The notes beneath the pieces were generated by a model. That model saw only the letters and a program-made list of their open reading frames with translations, had not been told where the DNA came from and searched no databases. From Bacteroidia bacterium (GTDB lineage: Bacteria; Bacteroidota; Bacteroidia; Bacteroidales; UBA7960): a stretch of 42,371 bases of DNA. Where the stretch lies: NCBI GenBank assembly GCA_007695305.1, contig REEA01000104.1, forward strand, positions 1-42,371. The letters are read 5' to 3'. Below, piece by piece: positions 35,160 through 42,371 of the stretch (its first letter is position 1; each line of letters opens with the position of its first letter). Position numbers and translations under genes: made by a program.

Positions 35160-38111
35160 TTAGAAAGTTAATGTAAGACCGAGGGTTACCTGCTTGGTGT
35201 TGGGGTTGGTACCCATACCGATATTGGAGTCAACCTCTGGATCGGGACCAAGGTAGTTTGTCCATGTAAGCAGGTTCCTTCCGGAAAGGAAAATCCTTGT
35301 TCCGGTAACGAAACCGGCACGCTGCATGATTGACTGCGGCAGGTTATAGGCAATGCTTAAGTTCTTCATACGCAAGAAAGAAGCATCTTCCACAAGTCTG
35401 GAGTCGAACTGGGTAAACTGCTCACCCCAACGTGGGAATTGCGTTTGGTCGCCTGGCTCCTTCCAATAATCAAGAACCGACTCGTGTTGATTCCAACCGG
35501 CAAAGTTGGATGGGTTTTCGGTGAAGAAGCGGTCGTTGTTGATCATGTATTTTCCTAACACAACAGCAAAATCAGCTTGTACGGTAAAGCCTCTCCAACC
35601 GGCATTGAAACCAAAACCACCGGCAAATGGAGGATACCTGTCTGTACCCGTATTTTGCTCAAGATCAGAAGTGTTAAATACTTTAGTGGTTTCTTCCTTG
35701 GTTGTTACCGTCCTGTCTTCACCGGGGACATACCACATAGGCATACCGTCATCAGGATCAATACCTGCAAAGATCGGATAGTAGAATGCAACCGGGCTGC
35801 CAACTACCCATGCAACACCGGTATTGGGGATAATCCAGTAATCAAGGCCATGGAAGAGCTCGGTCACTTCATTGCTGTTGTAGTTGAAGTTCACGTACGG
35901 GGTAAGGAAATAGTCACGTTCCCGGAGCACATCCATACTGAGTTCAATATCAATACCGCTATTCCTGAGAGAGCCCACGTTTTCGGTAATGTTGGCAAAA
36001 CCACTGGTGTATGGCTGCGGCACAGAAATCAACTGGTTTGAGGTTTCCCTGATGTAATACTCAATGTTCATGTTGTAACGGTCATTGAACAGGGACACAT
36101 TGGTACCAACGGTGAATTTTGTTTGCTTTTCCCATGCGAGTATGGGGTTGCCGGGAGTGGCAATAAGCCAGCCTGACGCACCTCCGTACTGGGTTGTACC
36201 AACGGTTGCAAGGTGTCCGTAATTGCCAATTTCCGAGTTACCGGAAGTACCGATGCTGGCCCTGAGGCGCATGCCGCTGATGAAGTCAAAGTCTTCCATG
36301 AAACTTTCACGTCCGATGTCCCACATCAAACCTGTGGCATAGAACGTAGCCGTGCGGTTCTCGCGGCCGAAACGGGAAGACTCATCCTGGCGAACAGAGA
36401 AATCAATGAAATACTTCCTGTCAAGTGAATAGTCGAAGCGGCCAAAGAATGAAGAGTATGCATATTCACTTTTAAAGTGATCGAGGTTACGGTTTTCCGG
36501 ACCGGCGGTCAGGAGCATCAGGCGGTCATCGTTGTGTCCTTCGGAGGAGGCTTCAAACCTTTCAAATGTGTTTTCGAGGTATTCCTGACCACCCAAAACG
36601 GTGAATTCATGGCGGCCACCAACGTTAAATCTGTACTCAGCAGTATTGGTAATATTCCTTGTAATATTCCTTGAGAAATACTCCAGTGCAGAACCGTTAC
36701 CAAGGTTGCCGATAAATGAGGGCAGTCTTTGTGAAAAATAGCGATAATCATAGCCATCGAGACCTGCTTGCGTGCGGATGGTTAGCCCTTCCATGGGGTT
36801 CAGCTGCATATAACCGACCAGGTTGCCCTGGATGTTGTCGCCTTCCCTTGGGAACATCCTTTCACGGTAATAGGGGTCATAGCGACCGGTACCGGGCATC
36901 AGACCGTCAACGGGGTTGCCGTCTTCATCATATGGTGAATAGAATGGCGGGATAAGGCTGCTCAGACCACCTTCGATGAAGTTACGCGCAAACGGGTTTG
37001 TCTGCCTGAAGTCGTTGGACAGGGCAAGATTTGCTCCAAAGCTGAACCAGTCATTGGCAAAAGAGTTGATGTTCGCGCGGAGAGAATACCTTTCGAAGTC
37101 CGAGAAAGTAGCGAGACCTTCCTGCTGGAAGTAAGCACCGGAAACATAGTATGTGGTTCTTCCTCCACCACCACGGATAGAGATATCTGCCATGTAAGTG
37201 GGTGCTGTTTCCTGGTAGAAATAGCGGTGCCACCTGGTGTCGTGCGGATAGGTTTCCAAAATATCAGCAACCTGTTGTTCAGTGCGATATCCGGTTTCAA
37301 TCCAGAAGTTAGTCAATTGATCGGTATTCATAAACCGGTTGAAGTAGTCTTCATTGGCCAGCGAGGAAACACCGTACTGTGTGTTCACCGTAATGATGGC
37401 GCGCTCGTCGCGGTGGCCGCGTTTGGTGGTGATGAAGATCACACCGTTCGCTGCACGTGCTCCATAGATGGATGTCGCGGAGGCATCTTTCAATACGGTA
37501 ACGCTCTCAATGTCGTTGGGGTTGAGAGAAAGAATGTTACCCGGAGCAACCGGTGCGCCGTCGAGCACGTAGAGGGGTGTTGAGCTCGCGCCCAATGAAC
37601 CCACACCGTGCAGCCTCATGGATGATACCTGGCTGGGCTCACCGGAGGAAGTAAATACCTGAAGGCCGGCAACTCGCCCCTGCATGGCATCCCACACGTT
37701 GGCAACCGGTCTTCTTTCAATCTGCTCGGCACTGACGGTTGTGAGCGAACCCACAACGGTCCCTACGGGACGCGCTGTACCATATCCGACAACAACAACC
37801 TCACCAAGAGCCCTGATCTCTGACTCAAGAGCCACATTGATGATATTTCTTCCCTGAACCGGGACTTCCTGGGTGGCCATCCCGATAAACGAGAATACCA
37901 ACACAGCGTCCGAGCTGGTCCGGATCTGGTAACGCCCGTCGATATCCGTTACGGTACCTTGGGTGGTGCCTCGCACGGCAACTGTCACTCCCGGAAGCGT
38001 ACTTCCGTCGGAGGCATCAGTCACCGTTCCGGTAATTGTCAATTCTTGCCCATGCACCTGAGTACCAAGCGCGAAGAGCAAAAATAATCCAAAACAAATT
38101 AGTCTGTTCAT
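35160..38111 (-). CDS. SusC/RagA family TonB-dependent transporter (pair 2)
   Basis: A 983-residue protein: signal peptide (1-21), carboxypeptidase-regulatory-like domain (about 24-99), TonB-box region GEVVVVGYGTARPVG (103-117), plug with LYVLDGAPV, VTVLKDASATSIYG and ANGVIFITTKRG, and a long barrel ending VTLGLTLTF. Residues 31-44 (TDASDGSTLPGVTV) are identical to the same stretch of the pair 1 SusC, although third-codon positions have diverged. Barrel lengths differ, so the two probably take different ligands. It is the first gene of its operon, behind a leader of about 220 bases with a -33/-7 promoter candidate, and is divergent from a secreted protease gene. Confidence 0.96.
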   Translation of the reverse strand: MNRLICFGLFLLFALGTQVHGQELTITGTVTDASDGSTLPGVTVAVRGTTQGTVTDIDGRYQIRTSSDAVLVFSFIGMATQEVPVQGRNIINVALESEIRALGEVVVVGYGTARPVGTVVGSLTTVSAEQIERRPVANVWDAMQGRVAGLQVFTSSGEPSQVSSMRLHGVGSLGASSTPLYVLDGAPVAPGNILSLNPNDIESVTVLKDASATSIYGARAANGVIFITTKRGHRDERAIITVNTQYGVSSLANEDYFNRFMNTDQLTNFWIETGYRTEQQVADILETYPHDTRWHRYFYQETAPTYMADISIRGGGGRTTYYVSGAYFQQEGLATFSDFERYSLRANINSFANDWFSFGANLALSNDFRQTNPFARNFIEGGLSSLIPPFYSPYDEDGNPVDGLMPGTGRYDPYYRERMFPREGDNIQGNLVGYMQLNPMEGLTIRTQAGLDGYDYRYFSQRLPSFIGNLGNGSALEYFSRNITRNITNTAEYRFNVGGRHEFTVLGGQEYLENTFERFEASSEGHNDDRLMLLTAGPENRNLDHFKSEYAYSSFFGRFDYSLDRKYFIDFSVRQDESSRFGRENRTATFYATGLMWDIGRESFMEDFDFISGMRLRASIGTSGNSEIGNYGHLATVGTTQYGGASGWLIATPGNPILAWEKQTKFTVGTNVSLFNDRYNMNIEYYIRETSNQLISVPQPYTSGFANITENVGSLRNSGIDIELSMDVLRERDYFLTPYVNFNYNSNEVTELFHGLDYWIIPNTGVAWVVGSPVAFYYPIFAGIDPDDGMPMWYVPGEDRTVTTKEETTKVFNTSDLEQNTGTDRYPPFAGGFGFNAGWRGFTVQADFAVVLGKYMINNDRFFTENPSNFAGWNQHESVLDYWKEPGDQTQFPRWGEQFTQFDSRLVEDASFLRMKNLSIAYNLPQSIMQRAGFVTGTRIFLSGRNLLTWTNYLGPDPEVDSNIGMGTNPNTKQVTLGLTLTF

Positions 38112-38168
38112 GATGTTTTGTTTTTGTTAATAAAATTGGTGGTTAATAATTATTGAAAAAAAAAGCCA

Positions 38169-38189
38169 CCACCGTTTCGAAAACGATGG
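38169..38189 (-). promoter_or_regulatory. Hairpin in the SusC leader
   Basis: CCA plus CGTTT (38169-38177, one unpaired C) pairs with AAACG plus TGG (38181-38189, one unpaired A) around a three-base loop. It lies about 58 bases upstream of the SusC start, inside the predicted leader. It may affect translation or attenuation; function is not shown. Confidence 0.35.
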
Positions 38190-38336
38190 ATTTCTGATTA
38201 AATGCAAATGAATGACGGGCAAAAACCCGTTTGTCCTCTTTTCTTGTTAGTATATCCAAGCAATTACCTCTTTAAATAGAACATATTCAAGCTTTTCAGC
38301 ATAATTTCAATTGGTCTGCGCTGCGAAAAACTTCCG

Positions 38337-38365
38337 CAAATATAATATTTTTATAACATTCTCAA
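38337..38365 (-). promoter_or_regulatory. Candidate promoter of SusCD operon 2
   Basis: On the minus strand, TTG (38363-38365) and TATATTTG (38337-38344) are 18 bases apart, a good Bacteroidota -33/-7 match. The leader to the SusC start would be about 220 bases. Confidence 0.55.
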
Positions 38366-38720
38366 GCAAAGGTTAACATTTTGTAAAAAAACATAAAAAT
38401 AACAAAAACAGAAAATAACGCTTAAAGCCGCACAAATAAACGACCGGCATCTTTCCACCCTGCTAAAGTAAAAAAAATCGCAATCAAAAACAACCATCAA
38501 CAAAAGAAAAATCTAATGAAAAAAAATACCCCCTATCATTTGTATTCTTTCCCGAACTGCATAATTCACAAACATTTTTGCAGGGCTCATAAACCTTCAC
38601 ATTACATGCAAAAAATACGTTTAGCAGGCTTGCTATTTACCAATATTCATTTATTTAATGTAATTTTGACGAACAATTATGCCCTGCGCAAACAGACAAG
38701 GCTGCAATCAGCTCACATTT

Positions 38721-38768
38721 GACACCTTTCATGAGTTCCGAATCAGGGTTTCTGATAACCCGGGTGTC
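38721..38768. other. Possible folded RNA element or small-transcript terminator
   Basis: GACACC (38721-38726) can pair with GGTGTC (38763-38768), enclosing an inner GGGTT (38746-38750)/AACCC (38757-38761) hairpin. It sits in non-coding sequence upstream of the protease gene. The pairing was found by eye and may be chance. Confidence 0.25.
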
Positions 38769-38865
38769 TATTATATTCTGACACAGCTTTACGCATCCCT
38801 GTCATTTTAAAAAACCTAATGTCTGAATTTTGCTGTTTAATGCCGCTATTAAGATGATACTTGAA

Positions 38866-41800
38866 ATGAAACGATCTTTAGTTTACAGAATTACCATGCT
38901 ATCCATCCTGTTTTTTTCTCTGTTCAGTTTAAATGCGCTGGCACAGATTGAGCACGGAGGAAATCCTTACGCCCTTATTCATGAAACAAACGAAGGCGCT
39001 CTCCTGGCCAATAAAGAACAGGTTTCGCTCAGTCTGCAACAGCAATCCGAAAAAAATTATTTTCGAAGCAGGGAACCCGGCTTTGGTGAGGCCATGCATG
39101 CAGGCTTTTCTGTGCAAACAAACTTTTCGCCCGGTACACATGGGGTTTGGCAGGAAAACAGCGACAGCCTGCGGGTTTGGCAAATGCTTATTCAATCCGA
39201 TGGGGCCCAGGCCCTGGGAGTGATTCTTGAAAACTTCCGGCTGTCCGAAACAGCAAGGATTTTCGTATATAACCCGGCAATGGATTTCATTGCGGGCAGT
39301 TTTACACACAAGAACAACAATGAGCACGACATCCTATCCATACAATTGATCCCGGGGAAAAGTCTGGTGATCGAATACAGCGAAACCAAACCATCTGATC
39401 AACCCTGGCAACAGCAGTTTCCCTCTTTCCTGATAAGCGAGTTGATATATATTAGCCAGGGAGGAGGATTTGGTGTAACAGATGACACAAGGAATTTGGG
39501 TAATGCCGAATGGTGTCATGTGGACGTCAATTGCCCGGAAGGAGATCAGTGGCAAAGGCAAAAACGTGGGGTGGCCCGCATCCTGATGCGCGTCGGAAAC
39601 AGTTTTTTCTGGTGCAGCGGCTCCCTGGTGAACAATGCCCGACAGGATCAGACACCTTATTTTATAACAGCAGCCCATTGCGGCGCCAACGCAAACTTTG
39701 AAGATTACCTGGTATGGCAGTTTTATTTTAACCTTGAACGACCGGATTGCCATGGTACAGGTATGCCTTTCCACAATGTGATGCACGGTGCTTCTTTTTT
39801 AGCTGAAGGGCCTCTGGAAGGAGGATCCGACTTCAAACTGCTGCGTCTTTTAAACAAGCCACCGGCAGCCTGGAGGCCTTATTACAACGGGTGGAACCGA
39901 CTTGACCAACCTGCCAGCTCCGGTGTAATGGTGCATCACCCGGGGGGAGATGCAAAAAAAATATCTACCTTCACAACACCGGTTTTATCTGCAACGCCAA
40001 CAGTAAGTGGTCAGCTGATGGCTGAAAACTCCACCTGGCGGGTACTGTGGACAGAAACAGAAAGCGGTTACGGTGTTACCCAGGGGGGGTCTTCAGGATC
40101 TCCAATGTTTAACCAGGATGGGCTGATCGTTGGCACGCTTGTCGGCGGTTCTTCCAACTGTAACAGCACGCAAAACCCCGATTTTTTCGGAAAATTCAGC
40201 TACCACTGGGATCAAAACGGTGACTATTTTTATGCCCAGCTGCAGGGTTACCTGGATCCCAACAATACAGGAGTCACCCAGCTCCCTGGTCTGGACCCGG
40301 TGGTTCCATCACACCCGGCACCAGGGTTCGTTGAAGCCAATCCGCTTCCCGCCAGCCAGGTGCAGGTCCGATGGCTAAAGCCGGGACATACACCAAATAA
40401 CCCGGGATGGTACGCTTACGCAAACACCTATACCGGAAGAAACTCCAACGGATCGCAAAGAGCAACCCTTTTCCATGAGAACGCGTTCGACTTCTCCTAC
40501 CCGGTAACCGTTTCCAAGGTTTCACATGTCTTTTTTGACCCAGGCGGAACATGGAACAGCAACACTTTCAGGTTCAGAATATACGACCATACAGGGGTAA
40601 CCCTTCTTCATCAGTCACCTGTTATGGAAGCAGAGAGCCTGGTTGAAATTATTTATGAATTGGAGGAGCCCATTACATTTCACAATAAATTTTACATAGC
40701 TGTTGATCCGGTGCATGGCAGCGGCCACCCCAGTTCTGCATTTCAAACCATGAACTACGGAAACGCTGTGTCGTTTTTTGGTGGCCCCCATAATTGGCAA
40801 GTGGCAGGCGATAACTCAAACCAGTATGTTTATCTCACGAATATATATGTGGAATCTGATTACACCCATAAAAAGGAGGATCATACAACAAAGCTTTCAT
40901 CCCCGGTGCCAACCGGCCGGGGCAACAATAGCATTGATGCCGAAAAACCATTCGCAGTGAATGTGAACCAAACCAACAGATGGGCAAATTCGGTAGTACA
41001 ATACAAAGTGTTCAAAAACAATGAATTGATTCATGTACTCGAAGATCCGGCTGCCACTGTTTTATCCTATATTGATACAAGCGGCCCCGGCAATGCCATT
41101 AGCGATGCATACCATATTACCGCGATCTATCCTGATGGCGTGGAATCGAAAGCATCCAACACGGCATGGTTGTTTCACATCGACCTTTGCGATGTGGTAG
41201 AAGATATTTTTCCCGTAACCGTAACCTTTACCGATAACACTTTGCCCGGTTGCTGGACTGCCGAACCGGCCGCTAACAGCTGGCAAACAGGCCAGCAGGC
41301 AGAAGTTCACGGACAAACGGTTGAAGCCTTTGCCGGCGAGTATTTTGCCTATATTGTGCCCAACACAAATCAGCCGGAAACCAATTATTGGCTGGTGTCG
41401 CCCCCGCTTGATATCTCCGGTTTGACCAAACCTGCTGTTTCATTTTGGTTTAATGCAGATATTTCGGATGACACCAAACGAGCCACCCTTGCTGCATATG
41501 TAAGCCATAGCAACGGCTCCTTCAATAAATTGTGGGACGCCACCGAGCATCCGCACTACAAGGAAACCCACTCACTGCAATGGATTCAAACCACGCATGA
41601 CCTTACCGCTTTTAAAGAAAATCACATCCGGATCGCTTTTCTCGTTCAAGCCAAAGAACCTGGATTTGTGGGTCTGGATAACATACTCATCCGCGATGCA
41701 TCAAATATGATTTTCCCATTAAGCCTGTCTGTGTCCCCTAACCGGCAGGGAGAAGTTTACGGTGCAGGCGACTATATTGCCGGCCAAACGGTTAATGTAT

Positions 41801-42219
41801 ATGCAGAACCAAATCAGGGTTATTACTTTTACCAATGGCAACATGATGGTGAGTTGATGGGCATCTATCAGAACCACCGTTTTGTGATGCCGGCAGAGCC
41901 TTATGCATTAACCGCCGTATTCACAACAGAGGACCATTATGTCGGCACCGTTGATATGGAGACAGACAGGGAAGGTGTCAGGGCATTCCCCAACCCCAGC
42001 ACCGGCCATGTAAGTTTGCATTTTCCCAAAGAGAAAATAAATGCCACCATCCGAATAATGGACAGCAGAGGCATCATCATCAAGGAAAGAAAAGCAGCTT
42101 TTATTGCAGCAAACACCCGTAAAGAAATGAACCTCCATCATTTGCATCAGGGCTTTTACTTTATCATTATTGATGATGAAACAGGCAGAGAAGCAATAAG
42201 GCTAACGCTGACCCGGTAA
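38866..42219 (+). CDS. Secreted trypsin-like serine protease with T9SS sorting domain
   Basis: A 1117-residue protein; the start was chosen at MKRSLVYRITMLSILFF (38866), giving a signal peptide ending NALAQ (27). After a pro-region (28-215), the S1-type domain has His271 in YFITAAHCGA, Asp322 in GGSDFKLLRL and nucleophile Ser410 in QGGSSGSP, the layout of lysyl-endopeptidase-like enzymes. Then come a fibronectin III-like segment (from PGFVEANPLPASQVQVRW), a choice-of-anchor J type jelly roll with NYWLVSPPLDISGL and GLDNILIRD, and an InlB-type repeat (GEVYGAGDYIAGQTVNVYAE to YALTAVF). The C-terminal type A sorting domain (AFPNPSTGHVSLHFP to the end) directs secretion by the type IX system and usually surface anchoring. 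It is divergent from two SusCD operons and may supply peptides to them. Confidence 0.92.
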   Translation: MKRSLVYRITMLSILFFSLFSLNALAQIEHGGNPYALIHETNEGALLANKEQVSLSLQQQSEKNYFRSREPGFGEAMHAGFSVQTNFSPGTHGVWQENSDSLRVWQMLIQSDGAQALGVILENFRLSETARIFVYNPAMDFIAGSFTHKNNNEHDILSIQLIPGKSLVIEYSETKPSDQPWQQQFPSFLISELIYISQGGGFGVTDDTRNLGNAEWCHVDVNCPEGDQWQRQKRGVARILMRVGNSFFWCSGSLVNNARQDQTPYFITAAHCGANANFEDYLVWQFYFNLERPDCHGTGMPFHNVMHGASFLAEGPLEGGSDFKLLRLLNKPPAAWRPYYNGWNRLDQPASSGVMVHHPGGDAKKISTFTTPVLSATPTVSGQLMAENSTWRVLWTETESGYGVTQGGSSGSPMFNQDGLIVGTLVGGSSNCNSTQNPDFFGKFSYHWDQNGDYFYAQLQGYLDPNNTGVTQLPGLDPVVPSHPAPGFVEANPLPASQVQVRWLKPGHTPNNPGWYAYANTYTGRNSNGSQRATLFHENAFDFSYPVTVSKVSHVFFDPGGTWNSNTFRFRIYDHTGVTLLHQSPVMEAESLVEIIYELEEPITFHNKFYIAVDPVHGSGHPSSAFQTMNYGNAVSFFGGPHNWQVAGDNSNQYVYLTNIYVESDYTHKKEDHTTKLSSPVPTGRGNNSIDAEKPFAVNVNQTNRWANSVVQYKVFKNNELIHVLEDPAATVLSYIDTSGPGNAISDAYHITAIYPDGVESKASNTAWLFHIDLCDVVEDIFPVTVTFTDNTLPGCWTAEPAANSWQTGQQAEVHGQTVEAFAGEYFAYIVPNTNQPETNYWLVSPPLDISGLTKPAVSFWFNADISDDTKRATLAAYVSHSNGSFNKLWDATEHPHYKETHSLQWIQTTHDLTAFKENHIRIAFLVQAKEPGFVGLDNILIRDASNMIFPLSLSVSPNRQGEVYGAGDYIAGQTVNVYAEPNQGYYFYQWQHDGELMGIYQNHRFVMPAEPYALTAVFTTEDHYVGTVDMETDREGVRAFPNPSTGHVSLHFPKEKINATIRIMDSRGIIIKERKAAFIAANTRKEMNLHHLHQGFYFIIIDDETGREAIRLTLTR

Positions 42220-42316
42220 ACGAAACTTTCTTCAACCATTACCGGATTGCCACCTGTATTTTGATTAGGCACACATTGAGCATGTATGAGGATGGACATT
42301 TGCTGCCGAAAAGCCA

Positions 42317-42369
42317 TTAGCCTGCATTATTCACAAAAAGCAAACAAATTGCTGTATCTGACTGATTAA
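42317..42369. repeat. Right copy of the terminal inverted repeat (IS-like tip)
   Basis: Reverse complement of 7-59, with 49 of 53 matches; 42321-42351 is identical to 25-55. The sequence begins CCTGCATTATTC at the inner edge and runs outward past the window end. Bases 42220-42316, between the protease stop and this repeat, hold nothing I can identify. Confidence 0.8.
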
Positions 42370-42371
42370 GT

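Larger units (their letters stand above)
38112..38865. other. Long divergent intergenic region
   Basis: This is 754 AT-rich bases between SusC (minus) and the protease (plus). It holds the SusC promoter candidate, a leader hairpin and a possible folded element (all listed separately). A 68-codon open frame at 38516-38722 has no family resemblance and an atypical composition. TAATTTTG at 38661-38668 is a possible -7 box for rightward transcription, without a -33 match. Confidence 0.6.

Noticed and set aside
36653-36676. Short tandem GTAATATTCCTT repeat in SusC 2
   Set aside because: Only two units, in frame and encoding an Asn-Ile-Thr-Arg barrel strand; likely chance.
33205-38050. Recent gene conversion between the two SusC N termini
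   Set aside because: The protein stretch TDASDGSTLPGVTV is identical, but many third-codon positions differ, so selection on a conserved domain explains it.
28717-38111. Polysaccharide utilisation locus for a specific glycan
   Set aside because: SusCD pairs are present, but no glycoside hydrolase, lyase, sulfatase or regulator is in the window, so no glycan can be assigned.
38516-38722. 68-codon open frame between SusC and the protease
   Set aside because: Unusual His/Asn/Phe-rich composition, no signal or domain and no promoter at a fitting distance; probably chance in AT-rich DNA.

Overview
The window looks like a chromosomal piece of a Bacteroidota genome, most likely order Bacteroidales. 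The evidence is two SusC/SusD pairs, a secreted protease with a type IX secretion (T9SS) sorting domain, -7 elements of the form TAnnTTTG with few purine-rich ribosome sites, a V-type ATPase operon in the order E-DUF2764-A-B-D-I-K, and a TonB-dependent outer-membrane protein of the beta-barrel-3 type. No rRNA, tRNA, CRISPR array, integrase or transposase was seen. Both ends carry the same ~53-base sequence in inverted orientation, probably the tips of an insertion-sequence-like repeat whose body lies outside. The window is therefore plausibly a whole contig broken at repeat copies.

Layout: (1) 1-4950: a Cys-rich DUF3109 protein and a small membrane protein (minus strand); a Tat-exported DUF362 protein followed by a membrane polyferredoxin that appears to be a NapH-like and a NapG-like protein fused through a Tat-like segment; an octamer tandem repeat between those two genes; and a YceI lipoprotein (minus). 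(2) 4950-12970: a V-type ATPase operon with two candidate promoters and a strong terminator. Its K subunit keeps all five Na+ ligand positions known from Enterococcus hirae NtpK. Subunits C, F and G are not recognisable, and a DUF2764 protein sits in the second position. (3) 12985-18300: DUF169, a lycopene cyclase divergent from a CrtW-like carotenoid ketolase, dTDP-4-dehydrorhamnose reductase, and a 478-residue conserved protein of unknown function. (4) 18365-28521: a TonB-dependent outer-membrane protein, topoisomerase IV subunit B, an aminotransferase/omega-amidase pair, phosphoglycerate kinase, and a soluble hybrid histidine kinase. (5) 28660-42219: two tandem SusC/SusD operons on the minus strand, each with its own candidate promoter and terminator, and a divergent 1117-residue secreted trypsin-like protease with a T9SS signal. 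No carbohydrate-active enzyme is present, so protein or peptide uptake is a reasonable hypothesis for this locus.

Functionally the window combines ion-motive energetics (V-ATPase, possibly Na+-coupled), an extracytoplasmic Fe-S electron-transfer pair of unknown purpose, carotenoid tailoring, and outer-membrane nutrient import. All family assignments come from reading motifs and sequence by eye; no database search was run.
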